A stretch of 64,000 nt of DNA from Legionella sp. (GCA_002863045.1 PKDH01000051.1:1-64000); one strand, 5' to 3'; positions 55,923 to 64,000 are shown, numbered from the stretch's first letter. Notes: generated by a model not told the origin, from the letters alone. A program made the numbers and translations.

Positions 55923-56122
55923 TATAATCAAATATATCAACCAAACAATTTATCGATTGTAATGCACTCTTTTGGCACTTGGAAATAGCACCGCTGAAAA
56001 AAACCCAATGATTTTATTTTCATGCAGCACTTAAACCATTTTTATCAAAAAAAAACCGGTTGGTTAATCTTTAATAAAGCCTCATAAGCTCGATGCTTAC
56101 TCGCTTTCCCCGGGTTTTAAAC

Positions 56123-56153
56123 AGACTTACCCACAGATTTTGGGGGTAAGTCT
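56123..56153 (-). terminator. Terminator of the membrane protein gene at 56154
   Basis: AGACTTACCC (56123-56132) and GGGTAAGTCT (56144-56153) form a perfect 10-bp stem around an 11-nt loop, beginning directly at the stop of the minus-strand gene. Reading that strand, it is followed by GTTTAAAA, a modest T-tract. Confidence 0.6.
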
Positions 56154-56537
56154 TTAACATTTAAACGCCTGCCTATTTTGTTGTTCTGCAGAATCTTGAG
56201 CGATGGCTGTTGCTAATTCGGCTAAAACGTTTGATAACTCTAAACAAAGCGCGACTCGCCGTGCATTTGGTGATGGACGTGCATCTCGAGCGTTTTTAAA
56301 AAAGCCAGACACCATCGGCAGCTCTAAACGTGCGGCAAAATCTAGGATATTGTGACTATTGTGGTAAGTGGCATAGATATGAGGTGCGACTTTAAGCACT
56401 GCCGCACCTTCAGCAATACAACAAGTTGCAATTAATAACGGCCCTATTTCTGGCTGTGTGGTATGATTTGTACACCAATATAACAGTGAAACCGCGTCAA
56501 TCGATAACGCTATGCCAAAAGGCCAAAATGGATTCAT
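56154..56537 (-). CDS. Small hypothetical membrane protein
   Basis: This 127-residue protein starts with MNPFWPFGIALSIDAVSLL. Hydrophobic segments lie at about residues 6-22 and 30-50 (IGPLLIATCCIAEGAAVL), and the rest is amphipathic helical and charged. AAGGAGG lies 5 nt before the ATG at 56537, so translation is likely. I do not recognise a family. It is followed by a clear hairpin terminator and has no evident operon partner. Confidence 0.6.
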   Translation of the reverse strand: MNPFWPFGIALSIDAVSLLYWCTNHTTQPEIGPLLIATCCIAEGAAVLKVAPHIYATYHNSHNILDFAARLELPMVSGFFKNARDARPSPNARRVALCLELSNVLAELATAIAQDSAEQQNRQAFKC

Positions 56538-56611
56538 GTCTACCTCCTTGATATATCCATGGTTAAATGCCAACCGACTTTAAGTGTTTTTATCCATTTT
56601 TTAAATAAGTA

Positions 56612-58006
56612 CTAATAGATATTGCTTAGTTTTAAAACTTTTGTTTTATCATTTAATAAAGTATCTGTGTGGTTATTTAATATATCGTCAAGCTTGGTGT
56701 GCCAAAACATCATGTTCTGATGCAAACGGCCGTTATTAGGTGATTTGGCATGATTGAGTGACAGCTGTTGATTTTCTTCAATTTGTTCTTTAAAAACTTG
56801 CAGTAAAGCTTCTAATGTTTGTTTTAACAGCCATAATGACACATTTGCTTGGAAAATTGTCGTGCTAAACGTATTTAAAGCTCTACTTAAACGATACGCT
56901 ATCTCTTGGCGTTCTTTGGTTAAGCTGTTACCAATTAAATCATCAAAATGACCAAAAAATCTATTTTTCCGTGAAGCTTGATATTCTTCTAATTGTAAAA
57001 TCATCGAAGGTATACTTTGCTGTAAGCGCTCTTTGATATGGGTATAGATGGCAGAAGCCGGCATTTTGTAAACATTGAGATATTGATTATCTTCAAGTAA
57101 TTTTGAGTAAGCCGTAATAGCAACATTCTTTCCTAAGTTAATCAAATTTGGCGGTGTCTCCAAAAAGATAATCTCAACCTCACTGACATCCACTCCTTGT
57201 TTTTCTAAATATTCAAGCAAACGATAGACGTTAAATAACGTTGGTAGATAATGGCCACTATGAGTGGTAATTTTAGTTGGGATGCCTTCATGAATTTGTA
57301 TTTCACCCGCCGCGACAACCGGTAGGCCGGCATTCATACTAGAATGGGCTATGCCGTCAGCCATACCACGATGATTAAATACCGCAAATTCACCATACGT
57401 ATTAAGGGTAAACGCCGCAAAATCACTTTTTTTATGCGAAAGCATGCCTTGGGTATCAAATACACGCCCATTTTGCATAAATTTACCCTCAGAGATAACC
57501 ACCTGATAACCAATTTGTTGTTCTTCAGTTAAAAATTTTACTTGACCCTTGGCATCTTTTTGCTTGGATAGCTGATTAACATCTAATAACTCACCTTCAT
57601 GAATGGCGCGATAAACGGGAACATTAGACGTGACCTTATAAAAAGGGGTGCTAACTAATACTGTGGTGTCAGGGTTAAAAGGCAAACGACAGGGTGCGCG
57701 ACCTGGGATAAAACGCGCGTTTTTTTCTTTAAGTTCTGCCCTTTTTTTCATGTAACAGGTTATTTGTTGATGAATTTTTTCATCAGGATGATAAGCGGGA
57801 ATATTGAGCACATACATCAAAAACTGACGCGCCACAGCTTTTTGCGCATCTGTTACGTGAGGTGCTTTATCACTATAAACTTGCCAGGCCAAATCTAGGC
57901 GCGCGGCAAGTGTTTTAGTAGTTATCTCAAAAATAGCGCTATCATAACGACTTTTCTCAAATAATTTAAGTTCATCACCGGTTAATTTGGGCATGATAAT
58001 ATTCAT
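56612..58006 (-). CDS. Hypothetical protein with an AGE...SGHY domain, possible effector or toxin
   Basis: This 464-residue protein has no signal or membrane segment. The central domain (about 190-260) contains HRGMADGIAHSSMNAGLPVV, AAGEIQIHEGIP and KITTHSGHYLPTLFNVYRLL. The conserved spacing of HSS, AGE, G.p..I and SGHY.P is, from memory, shared by a domain seen in bacterial secreted toxins and Legionella-type proteins, but I cannot name the family. An N-terminal 120-residue helical part and a C-terminal helical ~150 residues flank it. It lies upstream of and on the same strand as the membrane protein at 56154. Its function is unknown; host-directed activity is an inference. Confidence 0.7.
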   Translation of the reverse strand: MNIIMPKLTGDELKLFEKSRYDSAIFEITTKTLAARLDLAWQVYSDKAPHVTDAQKAVARQFLMYVLNIPAYHPDEKIHQQITCYMKKRAELKEKNARFIPGRAPCRLPFNPDTTVLVSTPFYKVTSNVPVYRAIHEGELLDVNQLSKQKDAKGQVKFLTEEQQIGYQVVISEGKFMQNGRVFDTQGMLSHKKSDFAAFTLNTYGEFAVFNHRGMADGIAHSSMNAGLPVVAAGEIQIHEGIPTKITTHSGHYLPTLFNVYRLLEYLEKQGVDVSEVEIIFLETPPNLINLGKNVAITAYSKLLEDNQYLNVYKMPASAIYTHIKERLQQSIPSMILQLEEYQASRKNRFFGHFDDLIGNSLTKERQEIAYRLSRALNTFSTTIFQANVSLWLLKQTLEALLQVFKEQIEENQQLSLNHAKSPNNGRLHQNMMFWHTKLDDILNNHTDTLLNDKTKVLKLSNIY

Positions 58007-58130
58007 ATAGTGAGCTTATTGCTCAACTATAATAATTTTTAAAGCCAAAAAGCAATGTCATCATGCGTTTTATTGGTAAAAACTATCTCAAAGCCCTCAT
58101 AGTCTTCCAAAAGCTTCCACCATCAATGAA

Positions 58131-58187
58131 TAGGCAACGCCCCTGAAGTTTTAGTAGTGTGTAAAAAAATTTCAGGGACGTTGCCTA
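58131..58187. repeat. Long hairpin directly after the peptide exporter gene
   Basis: TAGGCAACGcCCCTGAA (58131-58147) and TTCAGGGaCGTTGCCTA (58171-58187) pair over 16 of 17 positions with one C/A mismatch and a 23-nt loop. It starts at the ABC-gene stop. No T-tract follows the stem, but a run of T lies in the loop on the minus strand. It may end the RiPP operon, stabilise its mRNA, or mark an insertion repeat. Confidence 0.6.
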
Positions 58188-58188
58188 G

Positions 58189-60273
58189 CTAATCTTCAAT
58201 ATGAATGATTCTATCAGCCATCTTAATGGACGCTTCACGATGAGCGATGATGAATTGGGTGATGCGCAGCTGTTTTAATGCTTGGTTAAGTTTTTGCTCG
58301 GTTGCGACATCAAGATGGCTGGTAGCTTCATCAAAAAACAAGATTTTAGGATTTTTGTATAAAGCGCGCGCAATCATTAAGCGTTGTTTTTGCCCGCCTG
58401 ATAATGCACTGCCTAAATCACCGATCATGGTTTCATAGCCCATGGGCATGGCCAATACCGCATCATGTAACTGCGCTATGCGGCTGACCTCGAGCACTCG
58501 CGTTAAATCAACCTGGTCATCTAGAAAAACAATATTATCTAAAATACTGCCGCTGACCAGGGTGTCATCTTGCATCACCGCGGCAATATGTTGACGATAA
58601 TGACTTAAACCAAGCGTTGCCAGTGGTATGTTATCAATTAAAATTTGACCACTTGAAGGGGGTAATAACCCTAGAATAATTTTCAACAGCGTGGTTTTAC
58701 CTGTACCTGATGCACCAGTAATGGCGACTTTCTCACCCGGTTTGATATGAAAAGAAAGATGCTTAATAAGTAACGGCTCTTCTGGTTGATAGCTGAAACT
58801 TAAATTTTGCACAGACAACTCGCCTTTAAACGCATGATTTGCTGCAAGCAAAGTTTTTTGCGATTTTTCAGGTGTGTGTAACAAAATATCTGCCACCCGC
58901 TCAAGTTGCACCGTAAGCAATTTATAATCAAAAAACTTTTGGATAAACGACGATGACTTATTCACCAAACTTTGGCGATAAGCAAGAAAAGCCATTAACA
59001 TGCCCATCGAAAATTGATGCCTGACCACAAGCATCGCGCCCAGCGCAATCACCAGAATATGTTCAACATTGAATAATAAAATATTGGCAACATTATAAAC
59101 AATATTGACATAAGAAATGCGCACTTCAGCGTTTCTGGCAGTGATAAAATGCTGATGCCAGCGACTAAAGAGCGTATGTTCTTTTTGATAAAGCTTGATG
59201 GTCATCATGTTTTTCACGATTTCTAATAACTTAGCGTTCATATCGGCATGTGCACTGATAGATGCTTTGGTATGGGTAGCATGATGTTGATAGGCCACAA
59301 CGCGCAAGCTTAGATAGATGAATAATGACCCAATTACCCATAAACTTAATATGAAGCTATACCAACACATGATGATAAACGCACATATAATGACCAAGCC
59401 ATCTAACAAAGCATTGATGGAATCACTGGTTACTTTGTGTTGAATTTCATTGATGGCATAAACGCGCGATAAAATATCGCCTTGATGGCGCTTTTCAAAA
59501 TACTGATAAGGCAAACTCATTAAGTGGCGCATAATGCCTGTTGAAAAGTATTCGGCTAAATGATTGGTCACATATACCACCAAATGGCTGCGCATGTATT
59601 CACTTAGCGTATGAATAAGGGTGATTAATAGAAAACCTGCAACCACCACATACATGTTTGGTAAACTAGCAGCTCCAACCACACTATCGGTAACATATTG
59701 AATAAACAGCGGATTGATAAGACTTAATACTTCAATAGCAAACGATAACCATAGCAGCAACAAAGCATAATATTTAAGCCCGGCTATTTGTTTGAACAAA
59801 TCCCATATGGAGAGCTTCTGGGTATCATGACAAGGTATAAACTGTGCTTTTTTGGTGATTTCCATGGCAATACCGGTAAATGCCTGAGTTGCTTGAGCAA
59901 TGGGTACTTTACACACCCCTTGAGCTGGGTCGTGGATAATAATGTGATGTTTGTGTACTGATTTAAGCACGACAAAATGATTCGCTTGCCAATGTAAGAT
60001 GGCCGGACAAGGCAGATAACCAAGCCCGCTAATATCAATTTTTATCGCACGCGTTTGTAGATCAAGCTTATCAAGTGCCTGACTAATGCTGTGTAGTGAG
60101 GTTCCGTGTAAACTGCTTGGCATCCATTGACGCACGCTTTCAAGGCTTAATTGATGCCCATGAAAAATGCCGACCATGGCCACACAAGCCTGCGCGCATT
60201 CGGTAAGCTCAACTTGACGAATACACGGCAAAGCGTTTTTTTTAAAAACAAAGCGTGTTGATAACACATTCAT
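58189..60273 (-). CDS. Peptidase-containing (C39) ABC exporter
   Basis: This 694-residue protein is a peptidase-containing ABC transporter of the CvaB/RaxB type. The N-terminal C39 peptidase has Gln20 and Cys26 (RQVELTECAQACVAM), His99 (ANHFVVLKSV) and Asp115 (IIHDPAQGV), so the catalytic triad is present. Six membrane helices span about 160-440, followed by an ATPase with GASGTGKTT (~519), LSGGQKQR (~626) and ILFFDEATSHLD (~647). Such proteins cleave a leader, usually after a double glycine, and export the core. It ends the operon 6 nt after the HlyD-like gene, and its likely cargo is the 59-residue peptide. Confidence 0.93.
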   Translation of the reverse strand: MNVLSTRFVFKKNALPCIRQVELTECAQACVAMVGIFHGHQLSLESVRQWMPSSLHGTSLHSISQALDKLDLQTRAIKIDISGLGYLPCPAILHWQANHFVVLKSVHKHHIIIHDPAQGVCKVPIAQATQAFTGIAMEITKKAQFIPCHDTQKLSIWDLFKQIAGLKYYALLLLWLSFAIEVLSLINPLFIQYVTDSVVGAASLPNMYVVVAGFLLITLIHTLSEYMRSHLVVYVTNHLAEYFSTGIMRHLMSLPYQYFEKRHQGDILSRVYAINEIQHKVTSDSINALLDGLVIICAFIIMCWYSFILSLWVIGSLFIYLSLRVVAYQHHATHTKASISAHADMNAKLLEIVKNMMTIKLYQKEHTLFSRWHQHFITARNAEVRISYVNIVYNVANILLFNVEHILVIALGAMLVVRHQFSMGMLMAFLAYRQSLVNKSSSFIQKFFDYKLLTVQLERVADILLHTPEKSQKTLLAANHAFKGELSVQNLSFSYQPEEPLLIKHLSFHIKPGEKVAITGASGTGKTTLLKIILGLLPPSSGQILIDNIPLATLGLSHYRQHIAAVMQDDTLVSGSILDNIVFLDDQVDLTRVLEVSRIAQLHDAVLAMPMGYETMIGDLGSALSGGQKQRLMIARALYKNPKILFFDEATSHLDVATEQKLNQALKQLRITQFIIAHREASIKMADRIIHIED

Positions 60274-60279
60274 TTCAAT

Positions 60280-61275
60280 CTATCCGTAATAACTGTAAAT
60301 AGGGTCAAGCATCCACTGCCATATGGTTTTACGTTCTCTAGGAATATGGGCGCTAAACACCATACCGTGATAAAGTGCTTGATGCTTGCCATAAAGTGTC
60401 ACAAATTCATGCGCTAAACGGGCGGTGACTTTATAATAAGGCTCGTTTATTTGTAGCGGCTTGTCTTCTTTGCTGTCAGTTAAAACGGTTTGATTAATAA
60501 GCGTTATGGTTGCCTCATATGAACCAAAGCGCGCTACGGGATAGGCATCATAGTGCAAATAAATGGTTTGCCCTACACGTAAAAACCCAATATTGCGCAC
60601 AGGTACATACAATACAGCTTGTAATTTTTTTTGCGCCGGCAGCAGATGTAATAAGGGTTGTTCGGCATGCACATGTTGTTTTTTATAAAACAATATATTA
60701 GTCACTATGCCATCAATTGGTGCTTTAATCACTTGGGTTTGTTGGTTTTTAAAATCACTATATTGTGCTTTGAGGGAATTAATTTGGTTGGCCAGCGCTA
60801 ATAATTCGCTTTTGGCTTCTTTCACTTTTAAATCAGCCAAATATTGATGGTCATATAGTTTTAATAATGCCAAATGCTTGGCTTTTTTAAGCTGATACAT
60901 TTGCGCTAAATTATGCATGCGTTGTTCAAAAAAAGTTTGTTGTTGCGCTAAATATTGGGTATTGGGGCGCTTTATTACCAACAATGTCTGACCAGCTTTT
61001 ACCTTATCCCCTTCTTTAACATACAGGTGGCTGACTATCCCCGTAAAATCATTCGTGATGGTTAGCACGCCTTTGGTGGCATCGATATTACCTCTGACCA
61101 CATGAGTCGCACCAAATTTGGCCACACTCATAAACAACAATAAGGCCACGACCAACAATAAACTAAGCCAACCTGCTAGGTGGTATTGCAATGGCGCATT
61201 TAAGCGCACAGGCCCAAGGCTTGGCGCTGAAAGGCCTATTCGTGGCTTTTTCATAAGTGTTTGTTGGTTAGTCAT
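60280..61275 (-). CDS. HlyD-family membrane fusion adaptor
   Basis: This is a 331-residue periplasmic adaptor of the CvaA/RaxA group. One N-terminal membrane helix (about 33-52, AGWLSLLLVVALLLFMSV) is followed by VVRGNIDATKGVLTITNDFTG, a lipoyl-like half (VKEGDKVKAGQTLLVIKRP) and a coiled helical hairpin (about 115-175). The second lipoyl half is KAPIDGIVTNILFYKKQHVHAE. The beta-barrel domain contains VPVRNIGFLRVGQTIYLHYDA. The ATG is 35 nt after the ATP-grasp gene. With the C39 exporter it forms the inner-membrane part of a type I-like secretion machine; an outer-membrane TolC partner is not in the window. Confidence 0.92.
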   Translation of the reverse strand: MTNQQTLMKKPRIGLSAPSLGPVRLNAPLQYHLAGWLSLLLVVALLLFMSVAKFGATHVVRGNIDATKGVLTITNDFTGIVSHLYVKEGDKVKAGQTLLVIKRPNTQYLAQQQTFFEQRMHNLAQMYQLKKAKHLALLKLYDHQYLADLKVKEAKSELLALANQINSLKAQYSDFKNQQTQVIKAPIDGIVTNILFYKKQHVHAEQPLLHLLPAQKKLQAVLYVPVRNIGFLRVGQTIYLHYDAYPVARFGSYEATITLINQTVLTDSKEDKPLQINEPYYKVTARLAHEFVTLYGKHQALYHGMVFSAHIPRERKTIWQWMLDPIYSYYG

Positions 61276-61310
61276 TAAAATAGGTCTTGGTGTGCGTTAT
61301 CTAGCGAGCT

Positions 61311-62336
61311 TTAGGCCTCGATACGAGTAAGTTCTATCAGTAAATCATTGATAAATTTTGAGTTTTGTACCCCATTACATGCGTGGTACGCTGACCATCC
61401 AGGTGATGGATTCGCTTCTAACACCACGTATTGTGTGCCTGTTTGAATGAAATCAATGCCCATCAGGGTATTTTGTTCAAGCTTTGTCACCTCTAAACAA
61501 AATTGCGCCAAGGCCTCATCAAACGTTGTGACATCGTTAAGCGTAAAGAAATGCGCATCATAACGATAATCAACTTGTGTCTTAGCTTGTGATGATTTGC
61601 CATGAAGTTGATTATTCACCACATGCACACGCAAATCTTGCCCTGGCACTTTGACTTGAAATAATGCTGGCAGTGCGGCAAGACCGCTGGCATTCCATTG
61701 AGAAAAATGGGTTTCATCCACCACAATTGAGCGAATACCTGATAGTGATTTGACGATATAAGATGTTTTACCAGGCAGACGCGCCAATATGTTTTGACCT
61801 TTCACCACATAACTTTTACCAATTGAAATCTGTGCTGATTGTTGGCTTGCCTCAAGCAGTGAATGGGTTAACTGATAAAGCTTAGATTCATTGGTTTGCT
61901 GCTTTTGCGGCGCACAAATTACCCGTTTAGGCCAGGTATCCACAAAGCTAAAAAACTCACCTAACAACAACCAGTGTTTATCCGTGCGCTCTAGCTGGCA
62001 TCCTCGTATATAAAGATTATGAGCATGTACTTTAAGCTGCAGATTGGCGTTTTGTCGGTAGATAAAATAGCTTTCATCAACTGTTTGTACATAGCTCCAT
62101 TTTTGATCTAAATCTTCGTAATACCATATCAAGGCATCACTTATATCACTGATGGCATGTTCTAAATTAAGCAATACTTTGTCTTTTTTAGGCCCAAAAG
62201 CAATGAATGACACATGCATTTCAGTCATCGGATAGTTATCTTCAATCAAATGATAAGAAAGATGGGTATCATCCAGCCTGCCGCCTTGGATATCTGGGCG
62301 AAACTCTGCCGGAATAAATGCTGTTAATTGCGACAT
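61311..62336 (-). CDS. ATP-grasp ligase, RiPP maturase-like
   Basis: This 341-residue protein ends with an ATP-grasp half typical of peptide-modifying ligases: ITLMGIDFIQTG-like TLMGIDFIQTGTQYVVLEAN with PSPGWSAYH (metal-binding Glu/Asn). SIGKSYVVKGQNILARLPGK and YIVKSLSGIRSIVVDETHF form the ATP-binding part, and VPGQDLRVHVVNNQLHGKS the middle. The N-terminal ~150 residues resemble precursor-binding domains seen in graspetide synthetases such as MvdD, but this is an inference. The likely reaction is ester or amide linkage of side-chain carboxylates to Ser/Thr/Lys of the peptide. ATG 62336 follows AGAGGA and overlaps the upstream gene by 13 nt. Confidence 0.82.
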   Translation of the reverse strand: MSQLTAFIPAEFRPDIQGGRLDDTHLSYHLIEDNYPMTEMHVSFIAFGPKKDKVLLNLEHAISDISDALIWYYEDLDQKWSYVQTVDESYFIYRQNANLQLKVHAHNLYIRGCQLERTDKHWLLLGEFFSFVDTWPKRVICAPQKQQTNESKLYQLTHSLLEASQQSAQISIGKSYVVKGQNILARLPGKTSYIVKSLSGIRSIVVDETHFSQWNASGLAALPALFQVKVPGQDLRVHVVNNQLHGKSSQAKTQVDYRYDAHFFTLNDVTTFDEALAQFCLEVTKLEQNTLMGIDFIQTGTQYVVLEANPSPGWSAYHACNGVQNSKFINDLLIELTRIEA

Positions 62337-63166
62337 AAAGCACATTCCTCTAACAAATGTTGTTGCATAAAATCATTAAAATAGGGATTTTTGGCTGATT
62401 GAATTAAATTAAAATGAATACAACCAAAGGTAAATTGCCCACACTCGACAAAAAACAATATCTCAAATAAGAAATAACCAAATAACGCCTGAATATGATT
62501 GACAAGCTTTGCCAGCCATAAGCGCATATCATGGCTAAGCGTTATAGAGCTTGTAATAAGTTGCGCACGCCCTAACACGCCTACCCAAAGCGGTGTACCT
62601 TGTGGCTTAATAAAACAAAACGAGCTTGATGCTTTATCATAATGGTTATTAAGCGACCAATTAAGTGGGTCAAATACTTGAGAATGCACCACATGACTTG
62701 ACTCGCTAAATTTAGCATCACGGTCAAATTTACCCCAGTGATAGCATGGTATTGCCAGCTCGGGTATTTGTTTTACGGTTTGCCATTGTTGCGGTAGCGG
62801 TTGGTAGCGTTCACATAAACCGTTGATGGCTTGCTGTTGTGGGCTTTGAAAAGCATTTAACGCAAACCCTAAATAAGCTTCAAATTCACGTTGCGCATAA
62901 TTGCGTTCTTGCTCTGCAAATGCGGCAAACCAATGTTCTTCAATATTTAAAATACGGTTTAATACGAAATGGGTGTCATTGGTATAAGTGCGGTGCTGAT
63001 ATTGCCAACTAATCTTTTGATGGGTGTCATCAATTTCATCAAAAATATCATAATACTTAAGCAAATCAGGCACAGACAATATAGCAATTTGTGGACAAAA
63101 TTTTCTTACCCATTGGGTAATGGCCTCATCTTGATGCGATGAGACCACTAAAAGTTTTTTATCCAT
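62324..63166 (-). CDS. ATP-grasp cluster partner protein, unknown
   Basis: This is a 280-residue soluble protein located between the peptide gene and the ATP-grasp gene. It starts MDKKLLVVSSHQDEAI and ends with GYFLFEILFFVECGQFTFGC and IHFNLIQSAKNP. The sizes and order recall the second ATP-grasp/N-domain partner of two-gene maturase systems such as MvdC/MvdD, but classical ATP-grasp motifs are not clear to me, so the role is inferred. It may bind the leader or form a heterodimer with the ligase. Start: the ATG at 63166 is 5 nt after the peptide stop, while the longer frame from 63196 overlaps it. It overlaps the next gene by 13 nt. Confidence 0.7.
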   Translation of the reverse strand: MDKKLLVVSSHQDEAITQWVRKFCPQIAILSVPDLLKYYDIFDEIDDTHQKISWQYQHRTYTNDTHFVLNRILNIEEHWFAAFAEQERNYAQREFEAYLGFALNAFQSPQQQAINGLCERYQPLPQQWQTVKQIPELAIPCYHWGKFDRDAKFSESSHVVHSQVFDPLNWSLNNHYDKASSSFCFIKPQGTPLWVGVLGRAQLITSSITLSHDMRLWLAKLVNHIQALFGYFLFEILFFVECGQFTFGCIHFNLIQSAKNPYFNDFMQQHLLEECALCRN

Positions 63167-63170
63167 CTTA

Positions 63171-63350
63171 TTAAAATTGATAATCGCACATACCATGGGT
63201 GCGTGCGTTTAGGCGAGCAGCACCTGACTCACAGCCATCTTTGGCTGAGTCTTTACCACCTTCTTTGCCTTCACTGCCGCCTTCTTTACCATCGCTGTAC
63301 ATACCAAAAAAAATATCCATGATAGGATTTAATGCGTGTTGGACTTGCAT
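63171..63350 (-). CDS. Candidate graspetide-like precursor peptide, 59 aa
   Basis: A small gene not covered by larger frames. AAGGA lies 7 nt upstream of the ATG at 63350 and the frame ends at TAA 63171-63173. The product has a hydrophobic N-terminal part ([20 protein letters not shown]) and then a core of Gly, Lys, Glu, Asp, Ser with repeated KEGG ([19 protein letters not shown]), then [20 protein letters not shown]. Two double-glycine sites (24-25 and 31-32) are possible exporter cleavage sites. Alternating acidic and Lys/Ser residues are the substrate pattern expected for ATP-grasp macrocyclisation. The gene is 10 nt after the secreted protein gene and 4 nt before the partner gene. Confidence 0.72.
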   Translation of the reverse strand: MQVQHALNPIMDIFFGMYSDGKEGGSEGKEGGKDSAKDGCESGAARLNARTHGMCDYQF

Positions 63351-63360
63351 GTTTCATTCC

Positions 63361-63903
63361 TTACTTGTTAATGATGTTTCCGCCAATGACTTGGCCGCTG
63401 ATTTTTGAATCGCCACGGACATACACTTTGCCCTGGCCATCTTCAAAAATAATGTCCCCATTTATTTCCGAGTGGCGCTCTAAGAACACTTCTTGATTAG
63501 GGGTATCTGTGTGCTTGATGTAGAGATTGGCATTGACTTTAGAATCAATGAGCTTTGTGGTAGTTGAATGTACTGTTAATGGTTGCTCAAATACCGAAGA
63601 AGAAGCTTTAAGCGCACCTTTAATTTGAGTTTCTTGCAAAACTTTGCATTCGGTTAACGTGGCACTGCCACTCACATCGAGGCTGTTAAAAGTAACGTCA
63701 TCGGCATTCAAAGTACCGTTGACTTGAGTTTTATGAGTAATTTTAGTGCCGTTTAGCGTTACACTGCCATTACCTATTAATTTTTTCACCTCACCCTTAC
63801 CACACGTAATATGACCAGGCATGTATTTACACACCTCATCGGCATGTACGGCACCGATGGCACTGGTAAGTAGCATTGCTGATACAGCTTGTTTAAATTT
63901 CAC
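63361..63903 (-). CDS. Secreted beta-helix/bactofilin-like protein
   Basis: This 180-residue protein has a Sec signal (MKFKQAVSAMLLTSAIGAVHA). The mature part is almost entirely short beta repeats (GNGSVTLNGTKITHKTQVNG, LDVSGSATLTECKVLQETQI, DSKVNANLYIKHTD, SEINGDIIFEDGQGKVYVRG), reminiscent of bactofilin-like polymer-forming domains. Two Cys at about 25 and 34 could form a disulfide. It starts with GTG and has AGGAG 8 nt upstream. It is 10 nt before the peptide gene and is therefore probably in its operon. Possible roles are immunity, scaffold or an envelope target of the peptide; none can be read from sequence. Confidence 0.75.
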   Translation of the reverse strand: MKFKQAVSAMLLTSAIGAVHADEVCKYMPGHITCGKGEVKKLIGNGSVTLNGTKITHKTQVNGTLNADDVTFNSLDVSGSATLTECKVLQETQIKGALKASSSVFEQPLTVHSTTTKLIDSKVNANLYIKHTDTPNQEVFLERHSEINGDIIFEDGQGKVYVRGDSKISGQVIGGNIINK

Positions 63904-64000
63904 GGTTTTTTCTCCTGTTAATTAGCCATTCATTAAAGTCGCAAGCTTAAACACATGATTACACTGATAGGACGTTAGAAAGTGCGTGCTATTATTTAAT

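Noticed and set aside
63199..63408. 69-codon plus-strand frame with Ser/Pro/Leu repeats
   Set aside because: It is the antisense shadow of the KEGG-rich peptide gene; the peptide frame has a good RBS and operon position, this one does not.
1..64000. CRISPR array or complete insertion sequence
   Set aside because: No regularly spaced repeats, cas genes, or transposase genes were seen in any part of the window.

Overview
The window is a stretch of an AT-rich gammaproteobacterial chromosome that looks like the order Legionellales. Supporting signs are the complete leucine-to-acetyl-CoA (liu) cassette, a DsbA2/Com1-like thiol oxidoreductase, the Acidithiobacillus-type GshA, and several large helical or ankyrin-like proteins of the kind that are often Dot/Icm effectors in that order. 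No 16S rRNA or other decisive marker is present, so genus is not assigned.

Layout. (1) 1-9419: the 3' part of pyrD runs off the left edge. A minus-strand catabolic operon follows (liuA, thiolase, small membrane protein, liuB, liuC, liuD, liuE), which takes isovaleryl-CoA to acetoacetate and acetyl-CoA. Divergent aacS at 9569-11515 recaptures the acetoacetate. (2) 11516-14142: metNIQ, a methionine ABC importer, preceded by a well-supported SAM-II type riboswitch. (3) 14210-30720: housekeeping genes (rsmJ, glyS/glyQ, a dsbA-like gene, uvrD, mlaA, trmL, gshB/gshA, a rhodanese) and a thiamine-salvage operon (thiE-thiM-thiD-tenA), plus a prolyl-iminopeptidase-like protein that lacks its catalytic serine. 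(4) 30883-38806: hypothetical and membrane proteins, an NlpC/P60 hydrolase, a class IV aminotransferase, a LysR pseudogene and a metallo-beta-lactamase-fold hydrolase.

(5) 38807-51364 is the most rearranged part. A 2792-residue protein with a SecA-like motor lies between a truncated and a complete copy of a small GGQ release-factor-like gene. Next to it is a ~3.3 kb island bounded by a 47-bp direct repeat of the 3' half of tRNA-Arg(TCG). The island holds the GGQ gene, an intact AbiEi antitoxin with two palindromic operators, an AbiEii toxin with an internal deletion, and a kinase-fold gene. Two identical tRNA-Lys genes and their shared promoter follow. (6) 51595-58006: an ankyrin-like gene split by an in-frame amber codon, a ZIP metal transporter, kdsB and hypothetical proteins.

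(7) 58189-63903 is the best candidate for an undescribed system. It is a compact minus-strand operon encoding a secreted bactofilin/beta-helix-like protein, a 59-residue Gly/Lys/Glu/Asp/Ser-rich candidate precursor peptide at 63171-63350, a partner protein, an ATP-grasp ligase, an HlyD-type adaptor and a C39-peptidase ABC exporter. Together these look like the synthesis and export genes of a ribosomally made, ATP-grasp-crosslinked (graspetide-like) peptide.
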